A stretch of DNA of 64,000 nt from Alistipes sp. Lineage in GTDB: Bacteria; Bacteroidota; Bacteroidia; Bacteroidales; Rikenellaceae. The translations under genes and the position numbers were made by a program. The first letter of the stretch is position 1. Every line of letters starts with the position of its first letter. The notes beneath the pieces are model-generated. The model ran no database searches. It saw nothing but the letters and a program-made list of their open reading frames with translations, and was not told the DNA's origin. Positions 36,756 to 45,307 of this stretch are shown in pieces. Location: NCBI RefSeq assembly GCF_020026455.1, contig NZ_JAHHQJ010000002.1, positions 176,477 through 240,476 of the forward strand, written 5' to 3'.

Positions 36756-36800
36756 GTGCTTGCCAAAGGATTGCTGCCGTTGGCAAGCATTTCTCGTTTT
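36756..36800 (+). terminator. Possible terminator / riboswitch expression platform
   Basis: A stem of 10-11 bp (36756-36766 with 36780-36790) is followed by TTCTCGTTTT. It sits 34 nt before the BtuG-like ATG and has no gene to terminate, so it may be the switch controlled by the upstream aptamer. The distance from the aptamer makes this uncertain. Confidence 0.5.
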
Positions 36801-36833
36801 GTTCCGAATAGTACCCAATAAAAAATTACAGAC

Positions 36834-38729
36834 ATGAAAAAACTATTTACCTTCCTTGCAATTGCCCTCCTGGGTGTTGTGACATGGAGTTGTTCGTATG
36901 ACGACGACGATTTATGGAACACCGTAAACGACCTGAGCGGTCGTGTGGAAACCATGGAAGAGGCCGTCAAAAAGGCAAACACCGACATCGAAGCCCTCCG
37001 AAAACTGGTCGAGGCCGTGCAGGACAACGTGAGGATCACCTCCGTCGACAAAACGGAGACCGGATGCACCATCAACTTCTCCGACGGAACGACAGCCACG
37101 ATCTCCAACGGTAAAAATGGAACCGACGCTCCGGCTCTGTCCGTCAAGAAAGACGAGGACGGGGTCTACTACTGGGCGCTCGACGGTGTGATCATCGAGG
37201 TCGACGGGCATAAGATCAAAGCCGACGGTGCCGACGGTATCACCCCGCAACTGCGCATCAACCCCGACTCGAAAGAGTGGGAGATGTCGACCGACGGTGG
37301 ACAAAACTGGACCTCAATGGGTGTCAAAGCCGAAGGCACCAACGGCGATTCGATCTTCTCCGACGTGAAGGACGGCGACTCCGAGGTAGTCTTCACACTG
37401 GCCGACGGCGAGACGACCATCGTCATCCCGAAAGCCTCGACGACCGGTTTCGCGTTCGTCTATCCCAAAGAGCTGCCGTTAGGCTCGAAAGGAGAGGAGA
37501 ACTACTTCCTGTTCGCTTTCGACCAGGAGCGCACGCTGACCTTCACGGGGGATGTCACGGCCGTCGACCTGATGAACACGCCGCAGGGATGGACCGCCGA
37601 TATCGACCTGAAAACCAAGAGCATAAAAGTTAAGGCCCCGGCTTTCACCCAATCCTACTATACGGAGGGAATTCTCTCGCTTGTCGCCATTGATGCCAAG
37701 GGCCAGACGGTGCTGGCTTCGGCACGCATTTGCGCCGTGGACTTCTCCGACCCCAAAGCGGCATTCGTCCTCAACGAGGGCAACATGACGACGGAGAACG
37801 GCTCGATCATCCACATCACCGCCGACGGACACGTCATCGACCACGCCTACTGGCGGATGAATTCCTCGGAGCTGGGCAATGTAACTCAGGACCTGTTCAT
37901 CACCGACGACAAGATGTACATCATCTCCCAGAACGGCGGCAATGACGGCATGTTGGTCGAGGCCGACGCCAAAACGCTCAAAAACACCGCCAAATTCAGC
38001 AAGGACGAGCTCCCCGGACTCTCCTGGCCCTCGCATGTGGCCGTCATCGGACGCACGGCCTACATCCGCGACAATGCCGGCATCTGGACGTTCGATCTCG
38101 ACTCGAAAGCCCTCACCGCTGTGAAAAATACGAAAGGCGCCCTGAAAAACCGAATGGCCGTCGTCGGCAACAAGGTCTTCGCCCCGGCCAACAAGTCGGT
38201 TCTCGTGCTGGAAAACGGAGCCGTCGTGCAGACGATTAACATGGAGGGAGCCGTGACCGGAGTCATCAAGTCCGACACCGAGGGCTATCTGTGGGTTTCG
38301 TGTTCGACCAACCCCGCTCAGATCATCAAGCTCTCCGCCTCCGACTACACGATGGACAAGCACTCGCTGAATGCAGGCGGCGTCTCGTCCGGCTGGGGAG
38401 CCACGCCCGGCATCTCAGCAAAGGGCAACGAGATCTACTTCTGCAACAACACCTCAACGATCTACCGTCACGATTTCGCCACAAATACCACGGAGACGCT
38501 CGGCGATGTAAAGTCGAACATCCCGAACTGGGGGATGATTTACAGCATGCCGGCCGTACATCCCACAACCGGCGAATACTATTTCAACACGATCCTGGGA
38601 TACGGCTGGAGCTTCCTCACCAATGATATTTCGGTGTACAACCTGAGCAACGGAGCCCCAACCATGGTCGCCGATTATCAGAACTACACCCACTTCCCGG
38701 CCGGCGTTTTCTTCCCGGCTTCGTTCTGA
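36834..38729 (+). CDS. BtuG-like surface lipoprotein (DUF4988 stalk plus DUF5074 propeller)
   Basis: The 631-residue protein begins with a lipoprotein signal (MKKLFTFLAIALLGVVTWSC). Four aspartates follow the Cys, resembling the acidic export signal that sends Bacteroidetes lipoproteins to the cell surface. Next come a short coiled coil and DUF4988-like repeats (about 25-165), a beta domain, and a C-terminal beta-propeller of the DUF5074/YncE type from about residue 300 (AAFVLNEGN onward). BtuG of Bacteroides is a surface propeller lipoprotein that captures B12 with very high affinity and passes it to BtuB. Control by a cobalamin riboswitch supports that role here. No BtuB gene lies alongside, and the stalk is longer than usual. 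Confidence 0.78.
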   Translation: MKKLFTFLAIALLGVVTWSCSYDDDDLWNTVNDLSGRVETMEEAVKKANTDIEALRKLVEAVQDNVRITSVDKTETGCTINFSDGTTATISNGKNGTDAPALSVKKDEDGVYYWALDGVIIEVDGHKIKADGADGITPQLRINPDSKEWEMSTDGGQNWTSMGVKAEGTNGDSIFSDVKDGDSEVVFTLADGETTIVIPKASTTGFAFVYPKELPLGSKGEENYFLFAFDQERTLTFTGDVTAVDLMNTPQGWTADIDLKTKSIKVKAPAFTQSYYTEGILSLVAIDAKGQTVLASARICAVDFSDPKAAFVLNEGNMTTENGSIIHITADGHVIDHAYWRMNSSELGNVTQDLFITDDKMYIISQNGGNDGMLVEADAKTLKNTAKFSKDELPGLSWPSHVAVIGRTAYIRDNAGIWTFDLDSKALTAVKNTKGALKNRMAVVGNKVFAPANKSVLVLENGAVVQTINMEGAVTGVIKSDTEGYLWVSCSTNPAQIIKLSASDYTMDKHSLNAGGVSSGWGATPGISAKGNEIYFCNNTSTIYRHDFATNTTETLGDVKSNIPNWGMIYSMPAVHPTTGEYYFNTILGYGWSFLTNDISVYNLSNGAPTMVADYQNYTHFPAGVFFPASF

Positions 38730-38757
38730 CCCATCAGCGGATCTGTCCGCCCGAAAC

Positions 38758-38785
38758 GGATGTGCCGCCCTTCAGCGGCACATCC
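38758..38785 (+). terminator. Hairpin after the BtuG-like gene
   Basis: Eleven-nt perfect arms (38758-38768 and 38775-38785) lie 28 nt after the stop. No T run follows, so it may stabilise the 3' end or terminate with Rho. The rest of the gap to 39064 shows no gene. Confidence 0.5.
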
Positions 38786-39064
38786 GCCCCAGGGCGAACA
38801 AAACATCACGAAGGGAACGAAATCCCGTCCCTCCACTTTGTCCCGATCCCTGCGGACCGACGGCGGAAAAGTTCGGGTCCTGCACGGGAGCCTTCACCGC
38901 AGCGGGACGATGCGGGGTTTGCATCCGACACCCTTTGCATCTCCGCATCCCAACGCCCCCCCCAAAAAAACAAATCTGCAGCAGCGACTGCGGTTTGTTT
39001 TGAAAGAGCGCTTCACGCTGCGATATGAGATGCACCCATCTCCGCCAAAACCAAAAAAACGGAT

Positions 39065-39072
39065 TATCTTTG
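39065..39072 (+). promoter_or_regulatory. Promoter -7 element (TATCTTTG) of the fused DUF2284-DUF71 gene
   Basis: TATCTTTG ends 4 nt before the ATG at 39077, the same arrangement as for the paralogue at 34013, again implying a leaderless mRNA. Confidence 0.65.
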
Positions 39073-39076
39073 TCCC

Positions 39077-40063
39077 ATGAATTCATCGCTCCGATATACC
39101 GCCGCGGATCCCACGGCGACACTGCCTGCCGACGACTGCACCGCCCGCTTCCGCGATGCCGAACGCATCGGAGGACATTGCCGTTTCCATCCCGACTACG
39201 GCCGCGGTTGGGGCTGCTCGCCATTCGGATTCCGCGCAGAGGAGGAGTATCTCGCATGGTACGATTCCATGCTGCTTGGCTCCACAAAGATCACCCCCCA
39301 GACCTGCAACCTCCCGATTACGGATGCAACGGCATCGACCCGCTCAGAAGGTGACAGAAAACGGATAAGAGCGGTTTTCAACTGGAGCGGGGGAAAAGAT
39401 TCCGCCCATGCCCTGCTGCGGGCGCAGCAATCGGACAAATACGAAATCGTGGCTCTGCTGACCACCGTAAATCGCGCGACACGACGTTCGACGATGCACG
39501 GCATTCCCCTTCCGCTGTTGCAGGCGCAAGCCGACAGCATCGGGATCCCCCTTCATGTTGTAGACCTGACCCCGAAAGGGAACATGGAAGATTACGGGGC
39601 GGCCATGTCCCGGGCTGTCGTGCATTTCAAGGCACAAGGTGTTACCCATTTTATTTTCGGAGACATTCACCTGCACGACGTGCGCAAATATCGTGAAGAT
39701 CAGCTTGCTCCTCATGGTATCGATGTCGTTGAACCGCTTTGGGGGAAGACCTCCGGGGAAGTAATTGCCGATTTCCTCAAGTCGGGACTGCGCACTGTTG
39801 TTGTAACTACCATGGCCGACGGCCTTGGAGCCGGAGCCATCGGTCGGGAGATCAATCGGGAGTTTATTGACTCTCTGCCGAACGATGTCGATCCCAACGG
39901 CGAAAACGGCGAATACCATACCTTCTGTTACGACGGTCCGATCTTCCGAAATCCTATTCCGTTCCGGCTGGGAGAACCCTTTTCGCAAAGTTACGACATC
40001 CCTCTCGACAACGGAACCGTGAAGACATACTCCTACTGGTTTGCCGATCTGAAAGAGCGATGA
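39077..40063 (+). CDS. Fusion of partial DUF2284 domain with DUF71/COG2102 PP-loop ATPase
   Basis: The 328-residue protein has two parts. Residues 1-90 match the first 85 residues of the DUF2284 protein at 34013 (shared RFRDAER and YGR.WGC.PFGF) but lose one Cys of the first cluster and the whole second cluster. Residues about 96-328 form a PP-loop ATPase of the diphthine-ammonia-ligase family, with the ATP loop FNWSGGKDSAHALL and the family segments FGDIHLHDVRKYRED and GENGEYHTFCYDGP. Archaeal and eukaryotic members amidate diphthine; bacterial ones have been predicted from genome context to act in B12 salvage. Nearby cobalamin riboswitches fit the latter. The end lies 77 nt before a bidirectional hairpin. 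Confidence 0.85.
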   Translation: MNSSLRYTAADPTATLPADDCTARFRDAERIGGHCRFHPDYGRGWGCSPFGFRAEEEYLAWYDSMLLGSTKITPQTCNLPITDATASTRSEGDRKRIRAVFNWSGGKDSAHALLRAQQSDKYEIVALLTTVNRATRRSTMHGIPLPLLQAQADSIGIPLHVVDLTPKGNMEDYGAAMSRAVVHFKAQGVTHFIFGDIHLHDVRKYREDQLAPHGIDVVEPLWGKTSGEVIADFLKSGLRTVVVTTMADGLGAGAIGREINREFIDSLPNDVDPNGENGEYHTFCYDGPIFRNPIPFRLGEPFSQSYDIPLDNGTVKTYSYWFADLKER

Positions 40064-40138
40064 TGAGCCATAAAACCTCCTTTGGTTTCCTGCCTCCGGC
40101 CAATATGCGGATACGATACAGATACGGCGCATAGAACA

Positions 40139-40180
40139 AAAACCCCAACCAACAGCATGATCGTTGATTGGGGTTTCTTT
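40139..40180. terminator. Terminator; probably the original tRNA-Leu terminator, now displaced
   Basis: Arms 40140-40148 and 40168-40176 (9 bp, extended by 4 bp past a mismatch) have A/T runs on both sides, so it can work in either direction. On the minus strand it would follow the tRNA-Leu 3' fragment at 40185-40197 by about 9 nt, as a tRNA terminator should. It can also end the plus-strand gene at 40063. Confidence 0.75.
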
Positions 40181-40184
40181 CTGC

Positions 40185-40197
40185 GTACCCGGAGCCG
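40185..40197 (-). repeat. Left attachment site (tRNA-Leu 3' remnant)
   Basis: GTACCCGGAGCCG is identical to 61012-61024 and is the complement of the tRNA-Leu T-arm/acceptor end. Flanking bases differ from the right copy immediately on both sides. Confidence 0.8.
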
Positions 40198-40336
40198 CAT
40201 TTGAAATAATTAAAGTAGGGGAAATATGGGTAAAAAGGAAAATGTAGAAAAACACAGTAATACAACTATATATCAACTATTTACAATCATATTGAATTTT
40301 AATCCGAATTAATCCGATTGCAAATTATTTAGCAGA

Positions 40337-40357
40337 TGTGGGGAAAATGTGGGGAAA
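40337..40357 (+). repeat. Left subterminal 21-bp repeat
   Basis: A 21-bp sequence, itself a double TGTGGGGAAA unit, is identical and in the same orientation at 60932-60952. It lies across the -33 region of the integrase promoter (-7 at 40362-40369), so a protein bound here could repress the integrase. It may be a recombinase or excisionase arm site. Confidence 0.7.
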
Positions 40358-40361
40358 TATC

Positions 40362-40369
40362 TATATTTG
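40362..40369 (+). promoter_or_regulatory. Promoter -7 element (TATATTTG) of the integrase
   Basis: TATATTTG ends 30 nt before the ATG at 40400. The region where a -33 would lie is occupied by the 21-bp repeat. Confidence 0.6.
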
Positions 40370-40399
40370 CATCCAGATAGATATTTAACCTGTAAGCCT

Positions 40400-41737
40400 A
40401 TGAAAGTAACTTTCATCATTAAAAAAGCGGCCAAACGGTATGATACTGAATCAACCGCAACTATTTATATCCGTCTGAGAAATGGAAGACAGCTTGATTC
40501 TGTTGCTCCTACCCAGCTTTCAATCAATCCCAACCTGTGGGATGACAAAGGAGAGTGCGTAAAGACCAAGGCCGTATGCGATAATGGTTTGCGTTCCGAG
40601 ATAAACGAAGAAATAAGGAATCTGAAAACTTTCATGGAGAAATCCTTCCAAGCTGAGAAGGACGACATCGACAAAGAATGGCTAAAACTCTCGTTGGACA
40701 AATACTACAATCCCGAAAAGTACCGTCTCCCCGAAGAGATAGTCATAAAACCGAATATAGGGGAACTTTTCAATAATTTTTTGGACAAGCACCCGTTATC
40801 CGAAGTCCGCAAAAAGAATTTCCGTGTGATACAGCGGGCGTTGGCAAGATATGAACTTTATGTGCGCACCACAAAAAAAAGACAGAAGGATTTTGTCCTT
40901 GATGTTGATACGGTGACCTCCGATACTTTACAGGACATGTGGGATTTCTTTCAGAACGAATACCAATATTGTCGGCTTTACCCGAGTATCTATGCAACTA
41001 TCCCCGAAAAGCGCACGCCACAACCGAGAAGCAAAAACACGCTGATCGACTGCTTTTCGAGAATACGCACGTTCTTTCTGTGGTGCTTCGACAACAAGCT
41101 GACCGCCAACAGACCGTTTGACAAGTTTCCGATAGAGGAGTGCAAATACGGAACCCCTATTTATATCAACCTTGAAGAAAGGGACAGAATTTTCAATGCA
41201 AATCTTTCAGCCACTCCACAGCTAGCAATACAGAGGGACATCTTCATCTTTCAGACCCTTATCGGCTGCCGTGTGAGCGACCTCTACCGCATGACCCAGC
41301 TCAACGTGGTCGATGGAGCCATCGAATACATACCCAAGAAGACCAAGGAGGGAAATCCCGTAACGGTGCGTGTTCCGCTGAACAACAAGGCCAAAGAGAT
41401 CCTTGAACGCTACAAGGGCCATAAGGGCAGGCTCCTGCCGTTCATCTCCGAACAAAAATACAATGATGCGATAAAAAAAATATTTAAACTTTCGGGGGTA
41501 GACCGTATTGTCACTATCTTAGATCCGCTAACACGCGACGAGGTAAAAAAACCGCTCTACGAAGTGGCAAGCAGCCATTTGGCAAGGCGGACATTCATCG
41601 GTAATATCTACAAGAAAGTGAAAGACCCCAATCTGGTCTCTGCATTGTCGGGGCACAAGGAGGGCAGCAAGGCTTTCCGACGGTACAGAGATATTGATGA
41701 AGAGATGAAAAAGGACCTCGTCAAACTATTGGACTAA
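40400..41737 (+). CDS. Tyrosine recombinase (integrase)
   Basis: The 445-residue protein has an N-terminal arm-binding region, a SAM-like core-binding domain (about 115-245) and a catalytic domain with Arg in LIGCRVSDLYRM (about 288), HLARR (H-x-x-R, about 392-395), His in LSGHKEGS (about 418) and the nucleophile Tyr in FRRYRDI (about 430). It should catalyse integration and excision at the tRNA-Leu attachment site. I use the ATG at 40400, which fits the conserved MKVTFIIKKAAK start and follows the promoter. It sits at the left end of the element, as usual for Bacteroidetes mobile elements. Confidence 0.93.
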   Translation: MKVTFIIKKAAKRYDTESTATIYIRLRNGRQLDSVAPTQLSINPNLWDDKGECVKTKAVCDNGLRSEINEEIRNLKTFMEKSFQAEKDDIDKEWLKLSLDKYYNPEKYRLPEEIVIKPNIGELFNNFLDKHPLSEVRKKNFRVIQRALARYELYVRTTKKRQKDFVLDVDTVTSDTLQDMWDFFQNEYQYCRLYPSIYATIPEKRTPQPRSKNTLIDCFSRIRTFFLWCFDNKLTANRPFDKFPIEECKYGTPIYINLEERDRIFNANLSATPQLAIQRDIFIFQTLIGCRVSDLYRMTQLNVVDGAIEYIPKKTKEGNPVTVRVPLNNKAKEILERYKGHKGRLLPFISEQKYNDAIKKIFKLSGVDRIVTILDPLTRDEVKKPLYEVASSHLARRTFIGNIYKKVKDPNLVSALSGHKEGSKAFRRYRDIDEEMKKDLVKLLD

Positions 41738-41743
41738 CCATAT

Positions 41744-42670
41744 ATGGGACAGCAGGAATACGATAACTTCAAACGACTCATCAAGGAGTGGCTCGACAGC
41801 CACCCCGATGAGTATGCCGCCTTTGTGAGGGAGATTAATGACAAGAATTTCAAGGGATTCTTCAAAATCTTCAACACAGCCACACGGCTCGTACCGAAAT
41901 ACAGACAAGTCATCGGCAAAAGAATCTGCGACGAGAGACATCATGATTTCGAAGAGCTGGAGACCCTGATTCTGCAATCAGACCTCGCTGCGAAGATTAT
42001 CGGCGAATTTCAGACCTCGTCTCCCAAAAGTATCATTCCGGCCATGATTGCATGGTTATACTACGGCCGAAGTTATGAGTGTATGGTAGAACAGGGCGAA
42101 CAGTTGATTCGAAGAGAGGATATTTCAGGATTATACAGATGGCTCGTCTCGCACATGATCCGATACATCATAAAAAAGAGCATCAGCAGCGGCATGAGAA
42201 CCCAAGAGGAGTGGGCGGATTTTAGACGGCAGCAGAGGGCCATCGAAGAAAACCGTCTTGTGGAATGGTCGATAGAAGAGCTGTCGACTTCGGAAAATAT
42301 TTCAACCAAAGGCACTAACAAAACGGTAGGCCGCAAGGCGGATGTGCGCACGCTGCCCGAACTTCTGATCGGCAACGCACATATCATTGAAAAGATTGGT
42401 GAGCGGTTGAAGACTCAAGGTTCGGAAACGGACATCGCCCGTCTGTACATCGCTTTGGTGGAGTGCCATTTCATGTACACTTGCCCTATCAAAACCTTCA
42501 GAAACGCCTTGCAACGGCAATATGAGGGAATAAACATCGTACACGAAAGAGGCATACAGAAAGCATACCGAAACCTAACCTCCCCTTGGGGGAACAGCAG
42601 AAAACTGATGAAAGACATAGGAGAAGACCTCGCCGCCATAGAAGAACTGAAGGCCTATCTGTTCGATTGA
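41744..42670 (+). CDS. Unknown protein commonly paired with integrase
   Basis: The 308-residue soluble protein starts 6 nt after the integrase stop and is probably co-transcribed. It is mainly helical, Arg/Lys-rich in the middle (residues 130-200), and has no motif I recognise; it may belong to a Bacteroidetes mobile-element family such as DUF6043, which I cannot verify. Its position suggests a role in element maintenance or recombination. No signal peptide or membrane segment is seen. Confidence 0.75.
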   Translation: MGQQEYDNFKRLIKEWLDSHPDEYAAFVREINDKNFKGFFKIFNTATRLVPKYRQVIGKRICDERHHDFEELETLILQSDLAAKIIGEFQTSSPKSIIPAMIAWLYYGRSYECMVEQGEQLIRREDISGLYRWLVSHMIRYIIKKSISSGMRTQEEWADFRRQQRAIEENRLVEWSIEELSTSENISTKGTNKTVGRKADVRTLPELLIGNAHIIEKIGERLKTQGSETDIARLYIALVECHFMYTCPIKTFRNALQRQYEGINIVHERGIQKAYRNLTSPWGNSRKLMKDIGEDLAAIEELKAYLFD

Positions 42671-42721
42671 AATACGTTTGATTCGTTTTTGTATTCGGCG
42701 AATTTAACGTATTAAATATTG

Positions 42722-42784
42722 TTGATTTTCAATTAATTAATATTATATATTTGCACCACTGCTCCTGTCGGGGCAGTGGCTTTT
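42722..42784 (+). promoter_or_regulatory. Promoter with immediate terminator-like hairpin upstream of the HTH gene
   Basis: TTG at 42722-42724 and TATATTTG at 42746-42753 are 21 nt apart. Transcription would start close to 42758, right at a 10-bp hairpin (42756-42765 with 42770-42779, one G-U pair) followed by CTTTT. The transcript would begin with a terminator-like structure, which may act as an attenuator. Confidence 0.55.
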
Positions 42785-42840
42785 CGTTTATCATGCTGCC
42801 GAAACGAGAAGTCTCATATCCGGCAGTTACCGTATAAATT

Positions 42841-43149
42841 ATGACAGACTTGATGACAATCCTCCGCAACGGAAACATCAAACTAGAGGTGACGGGAGAA
42901 GACCTGCTTGCGTTTTCCAACCAACTGATCAGCCGTGCCCAGCATGAACTCTCCACCCTCATGACGGAAGCGAAAAAGGAAAAGTACCTCACCAAGGAGG
43001 AAGTGAGGAAGATGTGCGATGTGTGCGACACCACCCTTTGGCACTGGGCAAAGAAAAATTATCTGAAACCCGTGAAAATCGGCAACAAGGTCAGATACCG
43101 ACAGTCGGACATACAGAAAATCCTGGGAGAACGCACCCCTTCGATTTGA
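42841..43149 (+). CDS. Excisionase-like helix-turn-helix protein
   Basis: The 102-residue protein has an N-terminal helical part and a MerR-like/HTH_17 winged helix in its C-terminal half (YLTKEEVRKMCDVCDTTLWH, then VKIGNKVRYRQSDIQKIL). Proteins of this form in Bacteroidetes elements act as excisionases or regulators of excision. The primase-helicase gene follows 4 nt later. Confidence 0.85.
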   Translation: MTDLMTILRNGNIKLEVTGEDLLAFSNQLISRAQHELSTLMTEAKKEKYLTKEEVRKMCDVCDTTLWHWAKKNYLKPVKIGNKVRYRQSDIQKILGERTPSI

Positions 43150-43153
43150 GCCT

Positions 43154-44344
43154 ATGAAAGAAGAAAAATACATGCGTGTGGGAACGACACTGTACAAAGT
43201 CGTCAAGCAACCCTGCGCTAACGGTGGACATGAGAAAAGACGCATGATATGGAACAACAGTACGCTTAGGCAGGACTACGGAAAGAATTATCTTGCCTCT
43301 GTACCGAAGTATGACGGTTTTTGTACCGTTCCCAACCATCTGAACTACCAAAAAGAGATCGACGGGTTCCTGAATCTCTATGAACCGATTGCCCATCAAC
43401 CACAGGAAGGAGATTTTTCGCACATCACCTCCTTGATGCGGCACATCTTCGACGAACAGTATGAAATCGGCATGGACTATCTGCAACTGCTCTATCTGCA
43501 ACCGATACAGAAATTACCGATTCTGCTGCTGGTATCGGAAGAAAGGAACACGGGCAAGAGTACATTCCTAAATTTTCTGAAAGCCGTATTTGGGGATAAT
43601 GTGACATTCAATACCAACGAGGATTTCCGCAGTCAGTTCAATTCCGATTGGGCCGGCAAGCTGCTCATTGTAGTGGACGAGGTGTTACTCAACCGCCGTG
43701 AAGACAGCGAGCGGTTGAAGAATCTGAGCACCACTTTCAACTACAAGGTGGAAGCCAAAGGGAAAGACCGTACGGAAATAGCCTTCTTCGCCAAGTTCGT
43801 ATTGTGTTCCAATAACGAACATCTGCCTGTAATCATTGATGCCGGGGAGACTCGATACTGGGTAAGGAAGATCAACCCGTTGCAGAACGACGACACGAAT
43901 TTCCTGCAAAAGTTAAAAGCGGAGATCCCTGCCTTCCTCTTTTTTCTGACACAAAGGACGCTTTCAACGGAAAAGCAAAGCCGCATGTGGTTCAACCCGA
44001 AACAGACCCATACTGCCGCTCTGCAGAAAATTATCCGGAGTAACCGTAACCGTGTGGAAGTCGAGATGACGGAGTTGTTCCTCGACATTATGGCCGAAAT
44101 GAATGTGGAAAGCGTCTCTTTCTGTCTGAACGATCTGATAAACCTGCTCTTCGTCTCACAGGTGAAGGCGGAAAAGTATCAAGTGCGGAAAGTGGTGCAG
44201 GAGTCGTGGAAGCTGTCTCCGGCCCCCAACTCACTTTCCTACACCACTTATGAGGCGGTAGTCGGTAGTGAACGCTCCTATGCTTCGACAAGAAAAATCG
44301 GACGGTTCTACACGATTACTAAAGAACAACTTGCCACCTTATGA
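43154..44344 (+). CDS. Primase-helicase (DUF5906/VirE-type P-loop ATPase)
   Basis: The 396-residue protein has a P-loop ATPase core with Walker A SEERNTGKST (about 128-137), Walker B LLIVVDEV (about 172-179) and a sensor-like FVLCSNNE, the pattern of DUF5906 phage/plasmid helicases. It probably unwinds element DNA for replication or transfer, together with the toprim primase encoded next. It starts 4 nt after the HTH gene. Confidence 0.85.
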   Translation: MKEEKYMRVGTTLYKVVKQPCANGGHEKRRMIWNNSTLRQDYGKNYLASVPKYDGFCTVPNHLNYQKEIDGFLNLYEPIAHQPQEGDFSHITSLMRHIFDEQYEIGMDYLQLLYLQPIQKLPILLLVSEERNTGKSTFLNFLKAVFGDNVTFNTNEDFRSQFNSDWAGKLLIVVDEVLLNRREDSERLKNLSTTFNYKVEAKGKDRTEIAFFAKFVLCSNNEHLPVIIDAGETRYWVRKINPLQNDDTNFLQKLKAEIPAFLFFLTQRTLSTEKQSRMWFNPKQTHTAALQKIIRSNRNRVEVEMTELFLDIMAEMNVESVSFCLNDLINLLFVSQVKAEKYQVRKVVQESWKLSPAPNSLSYTTYEAVVGSERSYASTRKIGRFYTITKEQLATL

Positions 44345-44579
44345 TTCATCTTGATGAAATGATGAATAACGGCATTAAAAACATATCTTACAAATACATA
44401 CGCTCTTATCAAATACTCATCGTCAATATCGAACCGATGAAAAGAGAAATGGGTGTTCCTCTTTTGGTGAGTATTCCGATGAGCTGCTGATGAAGCGTTC
44501 GATACTTGTTGTTCAGTGTATTGATTTACACATTCATCAAATCATCATTATTTTATTCACCATCAAATCCATTATCGAT
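44345..44579. other. Repeat-rich non-coding gap between helicase and primase genes
   Basis: The gap is AT-rich and holds several TGATGAA/CATCA words, including TTGATGAAATGATGAATA near 44351 and ATTCATCAAATCATCATT near 44532, roughly inverted relative to each other. It could be an origin-like region or an mRNA structure. No gene is visible. Confidence 0.4.
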
Positions 44580-44748
44580 ATGACCTTACAGGAAATCAAA
44601 CAAATCCGCCTTGCGGACTACCTGCTCAGTCTGGGGTACCGTCCCGTAAAGCAGCAGGGCCCCAACCTCTGGTATAAATCCCCGTTCCGCAACGAGCGGG
44701 AAGCCTCGTTCAAGGTGAACACCGAGCGTAACCTGTGGTATGACTTCG
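44580..44748 (+). CDS. Toprim DNA primase, exon 1 (CHC2 zinc-finger end)
   Basis: This 5' part encodes MTLQEIKQIRLADYLLSLGY onward through NLWYDF, the N-terminal CHC2-like part of the primase carried by many Bacteroidetes elements. The frame stops at 44761 if not spliced. Joining base 44748 to 47230 restores WYDF-G-MGKGGNII, the conserved sequence across this point, giving a 321-residue protein. The interruption is a group II intron. Confidence 0.85.
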
Positions 44749-45307
44749 ATGCGCCCATATAGGCTACACAATAAATATCTCTTTGGCAAGAGATTAGGTT
44801 AGAGTTCAAATAGACCTATCCTCAACGACTTAGCTGGAGGGGAAACCCAAAGGTGACAGAAGCATGTCAGTAAAGCCATTAGTCAGCCAATTACTACGCT
44901 GCGACTGTATGGCAAGAGGAAAAGACAGACACAAGGATGAAGCCTGATTGGTTGAACGATAGTTCTGCGGCACCTGTACCGGCCCCGACGTAAGGTAATT
45001 GAAATGTCGGGCAGAAGCACCCTATGTAAACCGAAATTACAACAGGGCAAGAACTGGCTTCTGAGCAACCGCAATAAGCGGATATAGAACGTAAGTCGCA
45101 TCCGACAGTCAGTCGCGCCAAATAGTTATTGTGAAAGCAAATGGGGATTCCCTAAATCAGAATGCTGAAAAGCTATGAGCATAGGCTCTGAATATCTGAC
45201 ATGGGAACGGAGCTTCCGTAGTAGTCCGAGCAAGGGAAAGCCTTGTACATGGCGAAGGGAAGCAGTTAGATAACTTAATACAAACAACGGAAAATGTGTG
45301 AGACATT

